Positions 8,548-16,999 of a DNA stretch of 64,000 bases are shown here, piece by piece. This DNA is from Mycobacteroides immunogenum (GTDB lineage: Bacteria; Actinomycetota; Actinomycetes; Mycobacteriales; Mycobacteriaceae). The position numbers and the translations under genes were made by a program. The notes beneath the pieces were generated by a model, which saw only the letters and a program-made list of their open reading frames with translations, made no database searches and was not told where the DNA came from. The stretch lies in assembly GCF_001605725.1 (NCBI RefSeq), contig NZ_CP011530.1, positions 2,170,001 to 2,234,000 on the forward strand, read 5' to 3'. Each line of letters opens with the position of its first letter. Positions within the stretch are counted from its first letter, which is position 1.

Positions 8548-9932
8548 GCACTTGGCCTGGGAGTGAGGCGAACCATCAGCTTGCTGATACCCCTGACGAA
8601 ATTCGATTGCACATACTCGGGTTCGCCGACCACCTCGATGTTCTCAAAGCGAGGGAGCAATTCCTCCCACAGGATTCGAAGCTGCAACTCAGCAAGTCGG
8701 TTTCCCATGCACCTGTGCACGCCGAACCCGAACGAGATGTGATTGCGGGCGTTGCTCCTATCGATGATCAACTCATCGGCCCGCTCGAAGACACGCTCAT
8801 CGCGGTTACCAGAGGCGTACCACATCACGACCTTGTCGCCCTTGCGGATGAATTGCCCGTTCAACATGATGTCTTTTTTCGCGACTCGGCGCATGTACGC
8901 CAACGGGGTCTGCCAGCGAATGATCTCGGATACCATGTTGGGAATCAGGTCAGGGTTCGCCTTCAACTTCTCGAACTGATCGGGGAACTGGTTCAAGGCG
9001 AGAACCCCTCCGCTCATCGAGTTGCGAGTCGTGTCGTTTCCCCCGACGATCAGCAGTACCAAATTGCCGAGGAATTCCATCGGGCGGTCGATGAGATCCT
9101 TAGTGTCCTCGTTGGCCTGCAGCATCGTGATCAGATCGAAGCCCGGTCGCTCCCCGTTGGCGGTACGGGCCCACTTGTCATGCCAGAGAGCGCTGAGACC
9201 CTTCGCCATGTCGACCATGCCACGAAACACTCTGTCGTTGTCGGAAGGACCACCATTGGCTTGCTCCATGGAGGTGGCGAGGTCCGACCATTCCACGAGC
9301 TTGTGCCGCTGCTCGTACGGGAAGTCCAGCAGGGTCGCGAGCATGCGCGCTGTCAGTTCGATGGAGACGTGGTGCACCCAATTGAACGGCTGATCCACCG
9401 GTAGATCGTCCAGCACTTCCTGGACACGCGAGCGGATCAGCCCCTCCATCTCGCGCAGGTTCTTCGGCGCGACAACCCCTTGGACGGAAGCGCGCTGCAA
9501 GTCGTGTTGTGGCGGATCCATCGCGATGAACATGGCGATGTCCATGAAGCGGGGCGGTCTCCCGATGATGATGAACGGCTCTGCGGAGAAAGCCTCGTGG
9601 TTCTTGTCGACGGCGATGATGTCCGCGTGGCGGGTCACCGACCAGAACGGGCCGAACGCACTGTGAGCCTGGTAGTGCACCGGCGCCTCGTTGCGCACGC
9701 GTTCGAAGTAGGACTTCCAGCGGCCTTGGCGGTAGAGGAACGGGTTGCTGAGATCGATGTCGGCGATATCAACGTCCTCGACCGGAGGAATGGGCGTCTC
9801 GGTGAAGATCTTCTTACCATTGGTTCCGGTTACCCACCGGCGTGTCTTGTCGTAGAGGTGTGCGCCGCGGATTTGCAGCTCCAGAGGCACGGCAGACTGG
9901 GCTTTGGCGGCCACTGCCGCGGGAATACTCAT
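8544..9932 (-). CDS. Cytochrome P450, CYP153 family (alkane or fatty-acid terminal hydroxylase)
   Basis: A 462-residue soluble P450. I-helix GGNDTT (297-302), ExxR (336-339), haem loop FGFGVHRCMG (401-410) with ligand Cys408. Stretches such as FGPFWSVTRHADI and FIAMDPPQHD are characteristic of CYP153, bacterial enzymes that hydroxylate the terminal carbon of medium-chain alkanes and related chains. The start at 9932 is chosen because GGAGGA stands seven bases before it; an ATG seven codons earlier has no such site. Ferredoxin upstream and reductase downstream complete the electron chain. Confidence 0.9.
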   Translation of the reverse strand: MSIPAAVAAKAQSAVPLELQIRGAHLYDKTRRWVTGTNGKKIFTETPIPPVEDVDIADIDLSNPFLYRQGRWKSYFERVRNEAPVHYQAHSAFGPFWSVTRHADIIAVDKNHEAFSAEPFIIIGRPPRFMDIAMFIAMDPPQHDLQRASVQGVVAPKNLREMEGLIRSRVQEVLDDLPVDQPFNWVHHVSIELTARMLATLLDFPYEQRHKLVEWSDLATSMEQANGGPSDNDRVFRGMVDMAKGLSALWHDKWARTANGERPGFDLITMLQANEDTKDLIDRPMEFLGNLVLLIVGGNDTTRNSMSGGVLALNQFPDQFEKLKANPDLIPNMVSEIIRWQTPLAYMRRVAKKDIMLNGQFIRKGDKVVMWYASGNRDERVFERADELIIDRSNARNHISFGFGVHRCMGNRLAELQLRILWEELLPRFENIEVVGEPEYVQSNFVRGISKLMVRLTPRPSA

Positions 9933-9962
9933 TATTGTTTCCTCCAAATCCATGACGTTGTT

Positions 9963-10283
9963 TCAGAGCTGGAACTCAGGTAGCTCGACCGTCAAGCCAT
10001 CCCATGCCTCGGAGGCGGACATCTGGCAAGACAGCCTCGACGTCCGCTGACGCTCGGGGTTCATCGCGAGCATCTCCTCTTCGTTGGCGCCGCAGAGTCC
10101 CACCGTGTCCGACCACTCGGGAGCGACGATCACGTGGCACGTTCCGCATGCGGCTTCCCCTCCACAATCGCCGTCGATGCCGGGCACCGCGTTGTTGACC
10201 GCAACCTGCATCAAGGACTGCCCTTCGGCCAAGGGGGCTTCGTACTTCTCGCCGTCGTGAGAGACGAAGGTGACGACTGCCAT
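9963..10283 (-). CDS. [2Fe-2S] ferredoxin, adrenodoxin type
   Basis: A 106-residue ferredoxin with iron-sulphur ligands Cys40, Cys46, Cys49 and Cys86, spaced CX5CX2C and then a distant fourth cysteine, as in adrenodoxin/putidaredoxin-like ferredoxins. It is the first gene of the CYP153 operon and the likely electron donor to the P450. Confidence 0.92.
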   Translation of the reverse strand: MAVVTFVSHDGEKYEAPLAEGQSLMQVAVNNAVPGIDGDCGGEAACGTCHVIVAPEWSDTVGLCGANEEEMLAMNPERQRTSRLSCQMSASEAWDGLTVELPEFQL

Positions 10284-10397
10284 GATTAACTCTCCTCAAT
10301 TTGGAACTCCTCTATTTAGCGTTGTCGCGCGTGACCAGCGTCGCTAGGCTCGCAGGAGTCAAAAAGTTGTGTTTTTAGCTCACGCGCAGGGAGGCAC
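10284..10397. promoter_or_regulatory. Divergent promoter region, CYP153 operon and AraC regulator
   Basis: 114 bases between the divergent ferredoxin and AraC-type genes. It holds an AAAAA-6-TTTTT inverted repeat near the regulator side and two GCGT-containing near-repeats about 20 bases apart that could be AraC half-sites. Function is inferred from position only. Confidence 0.45.
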
Positions 10398-11402
10398 GTG
10401 AAACTCGACGACTCGGGTATGCCAGCGCTGGCTTTCCTGCAGATGCTGGACAGTGAGGCGCTGGGGCATGACGCCAGCATTGCGCTCCGCAGCATCATGG
10501 TTCGCGAGCACGTTACCGAGTCGATGTTGGTGGGTCGCGACGCGCAGGTCCCCTTACGGTGGTTCAGGGAGATATATTCCGATTTCGATTGTGATCAGGG
10601 AACCCGTCTGGGTTTCGCGTTCGCTGAACACGCCAAACTGACGTCCTTTGGGGCACTCAGTGTTCCCTTGGTCAGCGCGGGCTCGGTAGCCGAGGTTGTC
10701 GAGTTGCTTGCTTATCTGCCGGTGATCACCACAGCCCTCAGCCCGACGTTCCATTCGACGGAACGCGGCCTCACGATCGGGCTCACCGGTCGCACCGGTG
10801 ACGCGGGCCTGAACTGCCTGGCCGTCACCTACGGTGGGCTGGCGCTGTTGCGTCTGCTCGACATGCTCGCGGGTGCCGTACCGAATATTGAACTGCATTT
10901 AAGTCATTCAGCGCCGGAGTCGTGGGTTCTTCATGACGAAGTGTTGGCGGGTCGGATCTTCTTCGACGCCCCCAGCTCGTTCGTCCACGTTCCCGCGGCT
11001 TCGCTCGAGGAGGTCTGTCGATTCTCCGATCCTGTGGCGTACCGGATTGCCGTCACCGATTTGCAGCGAACTCTCGATCAACGACGTGACACGTCGGTCT
11101 CCGAAAAAGTAAGGGACCTGCTCGAAAAAGATCCCGGAAAAACGAACATCAGCCGGACGGCGGGCGAGCTTTCGATATCCCCGAGCACGTTGAAGCGGCG
11201 CCTCCGCGAAGAGGGGACCACCTTTCGCGAATTGCGTCAGTCGTTCTTGCGGGAGCGAGCAATTCTGCGACTTCTCGACAGATCGTTGTCTGTAAGCGAG
11301 ATCGCGGCAGAACTCGGGTACGCGGAGCTCACGAACTTCACACATGCCTTCAAACGGTGGACCGGTCGTTCACCGCGCCACTTCAGAAAAACGCGCGACT
11401 GA
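10398..11402 (+). CDS. AraC family regulator, probable activator of the CYP153 operon
   Basis: A 334-residue regulator: an N-terminal ligand domain of the arabinose-binding-like type seen in OruR/VirS-group AraC proteins, then two HTH motifs at the C-terminus (ISRTAGELSISPSTLKRRL and VSEIAAELGYAELTNFTHAF). The GTG start follows GGGAGG. The divergent position facing the alkane hydroxylase operon is the usual place for an alkane-responsive activator. Confidence 0.85.
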   Translation: MKLDDSGMPALAFLQMLDSEALGHDASIALRSIMVREHVTESMLVGRDAQVPLRWFREIYSDFDCDQGTRLGFAFAEHAKLTSFGALSVPLVSAGSVAEVVELLAYLPVITTALSPTFHSTERGLTIGLTGRTGDAGLNCLAVTYGGLALLRLLDMLAGAVPNIELHLSHSAPESWVLHDEVLAGRIFFDAPSSFVHVPAASLEEVCRFSDPVAYRIAVTDLQRTLDQRRDTSVSEKVRDLLEKDPGKTNISRTAGELSISPSTLKRRLREEGTTFRELRQSFLRERAILRLLDRSLSVSEIAAELGYAELTNFTHAFKRWTGRSPRHFRKTRD

Positions 11403-11682
11403 GGGCTATAGATCCGCCCCGGCGTGTGCCGGGCGACCATCGGAACCAGCGGGCTTCACGATCGGCCTCATCTGTCACCTGGACATCGTCGAGAAACGAC
11501 ACGATCGGCGCGGGTTTCGGTCATCGCAGCACCCTCTTGGGAAGAGGCGCAAGGACATTCCAGAGAATCCATACCGCGCTAGCGGCGGGTGCGGGCGGGG
11601 GTGACGCGGACCTCTAGGCACGCTATGCTAACCGTCGTTCACGTCGGGACCGGCGTTGGACGCGTGGTCGAGAGGAGTCCGG

Positions 11683-12849
11683 ATGCCACACGACCAGCCG
11701 GCCATCATCGGTGCCGCCGAACTCGCTCCAGGGAGAAACGTTCCGTACACCTCCACTGAATTGCATGTGCGCGCCGCGGTCGCGGCTCTCGCCGACGCAG
11801 GGGTGGTCCCAGACGAGGTCGACGGTCTGGTGTGCGCCGGGCCGATGACGAACGAGGGTTCGATCTTCCTGTCCGAGGACCTCATGGACTATCTCGGGCT
11901 GCACAATCTGAAACTTCAGATGACCTGTCAGCTTGGCGGCGGGACCCATCTCGCCATGACGCGCATGGCGAGTAACGTCATCGCCCGGGGCGAGGCCGAG
12001 ACGGTGCTGGTCGTGTCGGCGGGCAAGTTTCCACCGATCCGCGATGGCGGGCGCGAACTGATGGCGCTGGTGTGTGACCACGCGTTCGAGATGCCCTATG
12101 GACCGTCCGTGCCGGCGCTCTACGGTTTGATCGCGCAGGCCTGGATGCACGAGACGGGACAGGGCAAGGCGGACATCGCCGAGGTCACCGTGTCGCAGGA
12201 CCGTTGGGCCGCACTGAACCCCGCGGCTATCGCGCACGGCGCTCAACGCCTGACTGTGGAGGACGTGCTGGCGTCCCGGCCGATCGCCGGGCCGTTCCAC
12301 TTCTACCACTGCTCGATTCCCTGCGAGGGCGGTGGCGCGCTGGTGCTGGGCTCGGCCCGCCGGGCTCGCGCGGGCAAGCACCGGCCGGTGCATTTGCTGG
12401 GCTTTGGAGAGGGTCACACCCACGGTTTTCTGACCTCGCTGGCCCGGCCGGGTCGTACCGGGGCCGCCCGTTCGGGTCCGATGGCCTTTGAGCGCTCCGG
12501 ACGGGCGCCGGCCGACGTCGACATCGCTTTGCTCTACGACGCCTTCGCCTCCAACCCGGCGATGATCCTTGAGGAGGCGGGTTTCGTGAAGCCCGGTGGG
12601 GCAGGCGATTTCTACCGTGACGGCTGCGCCGATCCGGGGGGCGACCTTCCGGTGAACACCGACGGCGGCCTAATCCGGTTCGGGCACACCGGGACCTCCT
12701 CTGGCATTTCGCAGATCCTTGAGGGTTACTGGCAGTTGTCCGGTCGCGCCGAGGGCCGTCAGGTGCCCGGGGCGGATACCGCGTTCGTGCACAGCTACGG
12801 CTCGATGCTGTGCAGTCACGTCAGCATGGTGATGGAGGGAGCGTCATGA
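11683..12849 (+). CDS. Thiolase-fold lipid-transfer protein (Ltp-like)
   Basis: A 388-residue thiolase-superfamily protein with SCP-x/Ltp-like order: N-terminal IIGAAELAPGR, a QLGGGTHLA region where classical thiolases have the cysteine, HCSIPCEGGGALVL and a C-terminal GHTGTSSG. In Ltp2-type systems such a subunit pairs with a DUF35 protein for retro-aldol cleavage of a beta-hydroxyacyl-CoA. Here a DUF35 gene follows directly with an ATGA overlap, which supports that reading. The start follows GAGAGGAG; it is the first gene of a long overlapping operon to 19533. Confidence 0.75.
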   Translation: MPHDQPAIIGAAELAPGRNVPYTSTELHVRAAVAALADAGVVPDEVDGLVCAGPMTNEGSIFLSEDLMDYLGLHNLKLQMTCQLGGGTHLAMTRMASNVIARGEAETVLVVSAGKFPPIRDGGRELMALVCDHAFEMPYGPSVPALYGLIAQAWMHETGQGKADIAEVTVSQDRWAALNPAAIAHGAQRLTVEDVLASRPIAGPFHFYHCSIPCEGGGALVLGSARRARAGKHRPVHLLGFGEGHTHGFLTSLARPGRTGAARSGPMAFERSGRAPADVDIALLYDAFASNPAMILEEAGFVKPGGAGDFYRDGCADPGGDLPVNTDGGLIRFGHTGTSSGISQILEGYWQLSGRAEGRQVPGADTAFVHSYGSMLCSHVSMVMEGAS

Positions 12850-13283
12850 CCGCAGCTTCGAGTTCTCTCGACGGTCTGCACGATCCTGAGGCGCTGCCGC
12901 CGCTGACCGATGTCAACCGTCCCTACTTCGCAGCAGCGGCCCGCGGTGTACTCGTCTTCCAGCGGTGCGCGAACGACCACCCTTTCCTCTACCCGCGGCT
13001 GGTGTGTCCCGTCTGCCATGACGGTGAGTTGGCCTGGGAGACCGCGGCGGGTACTGGTGAGATCGTCAGTTTCGCGCCGGTGTACCGCCCCCCGTGGGAC
13101 TCGTTCCCGCGCAGCGAGCCGTACGTCGTCGTGCTCGTTCGTCTGGACGAGGGGCCGCAGTTGTTGGCCAGTCTCGAGGGCGTGGCCCCAGATGAAGTTG
13201 CGATCGGGGCGAGAGTGCGCGCAGTGTTCGAGCGGGTGAACGAGGACCTTGGGCTGGTCCGATTCAGGCTGGCGGCGTCGTGA
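12846..13283 (+). CDS. DUF35 OB-fold / zinc-ribbon protein
   Basis: A 145-residue protein with a rubredoxin-like zinc ribbon (RCANDH, then CPVC) followed by an OB-fold region ending SLEGVAPDE. DUF35 proteins act as partners of thiolase-like enzymes and contribute an acyl-CoA-binding surface. It overlaps the thiolase-like gene (ATGA) and the LLM oxidoreductase gene (GTGA). Confidence 0.8.
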   Translation: MTAASSSLDGLHDPEALPPLTDVNRPYFAAAARGVLVFQRCANDHPFLYPRLVCPVCHDGELAWETAAGTGEIVSFAPVYRPPWDSFPRSEPYVVVLVRLDEGPQLLASLEGVAPDEVAIGARVRAVFERVNEDLGLVRFRLAAS

Positions 13284-14323
13284 CCACGTACGGGGTCTCG
13301 GTGCTCGGCGCGGACTTGGCCACCCTTGTCGAGACCGCCGAGGCTACCGACCTCGCCGGCTTCGACGCCGCCTGGGCCTCGGAGTTCTACTCGCGCTCCG
13401 GCTCGATCTCGATGGCCGCGATGGCCGCGCGCACAAAGCGCTGCCGCATCGGGTCGTCGATCCTGTATGGCGTCGGGCGCAGCCCGCTCGTGCTCGCCAC
13501 CGAGGCGCGTGACCTCGACGAGCTTTCAGGCGGGCGCGTCGTACTCGGGCTCGGCAACGGTACACGCCGCATGATGAGCGACTGGCACGGCGTGGAGGAC
13601 ACCTCCGCTCCCGCTCTGCGCATGGAGGAGCTGGTCCCGCTCGTGCGTCGGATCTGGAACCTGCACGAGGGCCCCGTGCGCCATGAGGGGCGCTTCTACC
13701 GGATGAATCTCGTCCCAACCGGCGACGTCGCGCCGCCGAAGCGAGCGATCCCGATCATCACCGCGGGCGTGCGTCCGCGGATGTGCGAGGTGGCAGGGCG
13801 CGTAGCCGACGGGTTGGCTGGTCATCCGCTGTTCACCACGACTTACGTCGAGGAGGTCGCCCGCCCAGCCGTCGTGCGCGGTGCGGAGCGGGCCGGACGC
13901 GATCCCGCCGACATTGAGATCGTCTCGATGGTCATCTGCGCGGTGCACGACGACCCACAGATCGCACGTCGTGAGGCCGCGCAGCAGATCGCGTTCTACT
14001 CCTCGGTGAAGACCTACGAGCACGTGCTCGACGTCAGCGGTTTCGCCAGGCAGGCAGCGGCCATCCGCGACGCGTTCGCACGGCGTGACCTGCCGGCCAT
14101 GTTCGCCGCGGTCACCGACGACATGATCGACGCGATGGCGGTGGCCGGCACCGCCGCCGAGGTCCGAGAAGGGCTGCGCCGCTACGAGGGCGTGCTGGAC
14201 CACATCGTTCTCTACTCACCCTCGATTGGTCTCGCGCCCGAGCGCATCGCCGAGAACCTCGGCAGCCTCATTCGCGATTGTGCGCCGGCCTTCGCCGGCG
14301 GGAAAGGTGACCAGAGTGGCTGA
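13280..14323 (+). CDS. LLM-class flavin-dependent oxidoreductase, probably F420-dependent
   Basis: A 347-residue luciferase-like monooxygenase-superfamily protein: AWASEFYSRSG, IGSSILYGVGRSP, GLGNGTRRM and IPIITAGVRPRM. In mycobacteria most such proteins use coenzyme F420, here inferred. It may dehydrogenate or reduce a CoA-linked intermediate. The GTG start overlaps the DUF35 stop, and its stop overlaps the next start by eight bases. Confidence 0.75.
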   Translation: MTTYGVSVLGADLATLVETAEATDLAGFDAAWASEFYSRSGSISMAAMAARTKRCRIGSSILYGVGRSPLVLATEARDLDELSGGRVVLGLGNGTRRMMSDWHGVEDTSAPALRMEELVPLVRRIWNLHEGPVRHEGRFYRMNLVPTGDVAPPKRAIPIITAGVRPRMCEVAGRVADGLAGHPLFTTTYVEEVARPAVVRGAERAGRDPADIEIVSMVICAVHDDPQIARREAAQQIAFYSSVKTYEHVLDVSGFARQAAAIRDAFARRDLPAMFAAVTDDMIDAMAVAGTAAEVREGLRRYEGVLDHIVLYSPSIGLAPERIAENLGSLIRDCAPAFAGGKGDQSG

Positions 14324-14774
14324 CGCATCGCTCATCGGGACGCAACTCGGGAGGACCACGTTTCCCGTCGACCGGTCCAAAGTGCGCGAGTTCGCACTTT
14401 CGCTCGGCGACCGCGACCCGATCTACCAGGACGTCGCGGCCGCCCGCGCCGCCGGCTTCGGCGCGATCCCCGCTCCTCCGACCTTCGTCGTCTCCTCGGC
14501 TCACTGGCGCGCCGACGACGACATGTTCGGCGCCCTCGGGCTCGACCTGCGACGCGTACTGCACGGTGAGTGCGGCTGGGAGTATTTCGCGCCGGTGTTC
14601 GTCGGCGACGAGCTCACCGAGACTCGTCGGGTGTCGAACGTGACCAGCCGCGAGGGGAAGCGCGGCGGCATCATGACAATCGTGACGATCGAGACCGACT
14701 TCACCAACCAGCGCGACGAACTCGTCGTGCGCCAGACCGACGTCTTGATCGAAACCGGAGGCTCCACCCAATGA
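14316..14774 (+). CDS. MaoC-like / FAS1-type dehydratase N-terminal-domain protein (1 of 4)
   Basis: A 152-residue hotdog protein resembling the N-terminal dehydratase half (FAS1/HadA-like): TTFPVDRSKVREFALSLGD, then IPAPPTFVVSS and a C-terminal hotdog strand set. Such half-domains usually work with a catalytic MaoC partner, here the next gene, in an (R)-hydratase heterodimer acting on enoyl-CoA. GTG at 14316 is chosen since it overlaps the preceding stop; longer starts lie inside the LLM gene. Confidence 0.75.
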   Translation: MADASLIGTQLGRTTFPVDRSKVREFALSLGDRDPIYQDVAAARAAGFGAIPAPPTFVVSSAHWRADDDMFGALGLDLRRVLHGECGWEYFAPVFVGDELTETRRVSNVTSREGKRGGIMTIVTIETDFTNQRDELVVRQTDVLIETGGSTQ

Positions 14775-15196
14775 CGACATCCCCCGCGCCGGTGGCGTTG
14801 GCCATCGGCGACGAGATGCCGACCTCACAGTTCGGCCCGCTGACGCGCTCGCACATCGTTCGCTACGCCGGCTCCGGCGGCGACTTCAACCCGATCCACC
14901 ACGACGAAGAGTTCGCCCGCGCGGCCGGCATGCCCGGTGTGTTCGGCATGGGACTGCTGCACGGCGGTGTGCTCGCGCAGCGGCTGACCGCCTGGGTGGG
15001 GCTGGCCAACATCCGCTCGTTCCGCATCCGGTTCACCGGTCAGGTATGGCCCGGTGACCTGCTCAGCTTCGGCGGCAGGGTCACCGGCGTGCGCGAGGCC
15101 GGAGGGCAGCAGGTGGCAGACCTCGAACTCGTGGTCACGCGCCAGACCGGCGAACCCGCGATAAAGGGGAGCGCCGTCGTGCAGGTGACCCGGTGA
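14771..15196 (+). CDS. MaoC family dehydratase with catalytic motif (2 of 4)
   Basis: A 141-residue MaoC-like hotdog protein carrying the hydratase-2 motif: YAGSGGDFNPIHHDEEFAR, with the Asp/His pair that activates water, followed by GMPGVFGMGLLHGG. It is the likely catalytic subunit for the protein encoded just upstream (ATGA overlap). Probable reaction: hydration of a 2-enoyl-CoA to a 3-hydroxyacyl-CoA. Confidence 0.82.
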   Translation: MTTSPAPVALAIGDEMPTSQFGPLTRSHIVRYAGSGGDFNPIHHDEEFARAAGMPGVFGMGLLHGGVLAQRLTAWVGLANIRSFRIRFTGQVWPGDLLSFGGRVTGVREAGGQQVADLELVVTRQTGEPAIKGSAVVQVTR

Positions 15197-15720
15197 GCGC
15201 GCCAACGAGCGACGTCACCGGCCTCGGGATGACGTTCGGGACCTTCGACGAAGGCCGGGCGTGGGTCGGTCATCGCTCCGAACCGCGGCATGCGTGGTTC
15301 CCGATCGACCGCTCGATGGTGTTGTACTACTGCTCGCTCGTCGAGGACGCGAACCCCCGTTACTGGGAGGGTGAGGACTGCCCGCCCGGGCTGCTGATGA
15401 GCCTCGGCTTCGCGCCGCAGTGGGTGCCCGGGTACCTAGCGCGTGCCGACATGATGTTCGCGCTCAGCGTCCCGTTGCCGGGCCACCACATCATCAACGC
15501 CTCGACGACGACGGAGTTCGAACGCCGGCCCCGGGTAGGCGATCACGTGTCGATCGTGGAGGAGATCGCCTCGATCTCCGAGCCCAAGACGACGCGGGTG
15601 GGCACCGGTGTGTTCATCACCACGGTGAGCACCTTCTCCGACCAGCACGGTGAGGTCATCGGCCGCAACACCAACGTGCTCTTCCGATACGACACCGCCG
15701 ATAGTGAAGGCGCATCATGA
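15193..15720 (+). CDS. MaoC-like dehydratase half-domain protein (3 of 4)
   Basis: A 175-residue FAS1-like hotdog protein: WFPIDRSMVLYYCSLVEDANPRYWEG, then the hotdog strands with NASTTTEFERRPRVGD. No clear D/H hydratase pair is seen, as in partner subunits. The GTG start overlaps the preceding stop. It probably pairs with the fourth hotdog protein to form a second heterodimer. Confidence 0.7.
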   Translation: MSAPTSDVTGLGMTFGTFDEGRAWVGHRSEPRHAWFPIDRSMVLYYCSLVEDANPRYWEGEDCPPGLLMSLGFAPQWVPGYLARADMMFALSVPLPGHHIINASTTTEFERRPRVGDHVSIVEEIASISEPKTTRVGTGVFITTVSTFSDQHGEVIGRNTNVLFRYDTADSEGAS

Positions 15721-16187
15721 ACGACTCCACCGAGCGCAGCATGGTCCGCGTCCCCGTGCGGTTCGAGGACATCGCCGTCGGCGACACCCTGACGCCCGTC
15801 TCGATCGAGATCAGCTACAAGCGCATCTGCATGAACGCGGCTTCGACATGGGACTGGTTCCCCGGTCACCACGACCCCGACTACGCGCGCAGCCAGGGCC
15901 AGCGCACGATCTACCTGTCAACCCTCTTCTTCCATGGCTTCATCGACCGCGGCCTCAACGAATGGGCCGGACCCGACGCGCTCATCCGGCGCCGCAGAAT
16001 CTCAATGATCCGGTCGATCTATCCGGGCCAGACCGCAACCCTGAGCGGCAAGGTCGTGGCCAAACGCGACGATGGCGGACGGCGCCTCGTCGACCTCGAG
16101 TTGCTCGTCTCGAGCGAAGATGGTCCGTGCGTGCCGAGTGAAGCCACCGTTGAGCTGGCCGACCCGTTTGTCGAGGTGCCGGGGTGA
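15717..16187 (+). CDS. MaoC-like hotdog protein (4 of 4)
   Basis: A 156-residue hotdog protein beginning VRFEDIAVGDTL, the usual MaoC opening. The region WDWFPGHHDPDYARSQGQ has an HHDP segment where the hydratase motif would be. It overlaps gene 3 by ATGA. A second dehydratase, or a specificity subunit for a bulky substrate, is plausible. Confidence 0.72.
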   Translation: MNDSTERSMVRVPVRFEDIAVGDTLTPVSIEISYKRICMNAASTWDWFPGHHDPDYARSQGQRTIYLSTLFFHGFIDRGLNEWAGPDALIRRRRISMIRSIYPGQTATLSGKVVAKRDDGGRRLVDLELLVSSEDGPCVPSEATVELADPFVEVPG

Positions 16188-16230
16188 GCTGCCACTCACA
16201 TGCGAGGCGACGGTGAGGGACGGAGGCTCG

Positions 16231-16998
16231 GTGGCCGAGCAACCGGTTCGCTACGAGGTCGTCGACAGCGTGGCCTGGCTGACGATCAACCGGCCCGAGG
16301 CGCGCAACGCGCTGAACAACGCTGTGCGCACGGGGCTTTTCGACGCGGTACGCCGCTTCAATGACGACGACGCGGCGAAGGTGCTCGTCCTCACCGGCGT
16401 GGGCGATAAGGCGTTCTGCGCCGGCGGGGACTTGAAGGAGATGGCGCAGAACGCGCTCAAGGTGCCCCCGAAGGACTTCGCTCCGCAGTTCGGCCGCAAC
16501 ATCGATGTCGCGAAGCCGACGATCGCGGCCGTCAACGGTGTCGCGTTCGCCGGGGGCTTCCTGCTCGCGCAGCAGTGCGACCTGGTCGTGGCTGCCGAAC
16601 ACGCGACCTTCGCCGTCAGCGAGGTCAAAGTCGGCCGCGGGTCGCCGTGGGCGGCACCGCTATCGTGGCTGGTGCCCCCACGCGTTGCCATGCAGATCCT
16701 GCTGACCGGCGACCCGATCACCGCCGAGCGCGCCCACCAGGTCGGCTTAGTCAATGAGGTGGTGCCGGCCGATCAGTTGCGCGAGCGTACCCGGCAGTTG
16801 GCGCTCAGCATCGCCGCGAACGCACCGCTATCGGTGCTTGCGTCCAAGCGCACCGTGTACCTCTCGGCACAGCACCACCTCGCCGCCGCCTACGACCTGG
16901 CCGACGAGATATGGGAGCCGGTCTATCTGAGCGACGACGCGCAGGAAGGCCCGACGGCGTTCCGCGAGAAGCGCGCACCACAGTGGAAGGGACGCTGA
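16231..16998 (+). CDS. Enoyl-CoA hydratase/isomerase (crotonase) family
   Basis: A 255-residue crotonase: WLTINRPEARNALN, the oxyanion-hole loop AFCAGGDLKEM and the second loop GVAFAGGFLLAQQCDLVVAAE, with AVSEVKVG where the classical catalytic glutamate stands. It probably hydrates or isomerises an enoyl-CoA in the pathway of this operon. GTG at 16231 after CGGAGG is chosen; GTG at 16213 is an alternative six codons longer. Confidence 0.85.
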   Translation: MAEQPVRYEVVDSVAWLTINRPEARNALNNAVRTGLFDAVRRFNDDDAAKVLVLTGVGDKAFCAGGDLKEMAQNALKVPPKDFAPQFGRNIDVAKPTIAAVNGVAFAGGFLLAQQCDLVVAAEHATFAVSEVKVGRGSPWAAPLSWLVPPRVAMQILLTGDPITAERAHQVGLVNEVVPADQLRERTRQLALSIAANAPLSVLASKRTVYLSAQHHLAAAYDLADEIWEPVYLSDDAQEGPTAFREKRAPQWKGR

Positions 16999-16999
16999 C

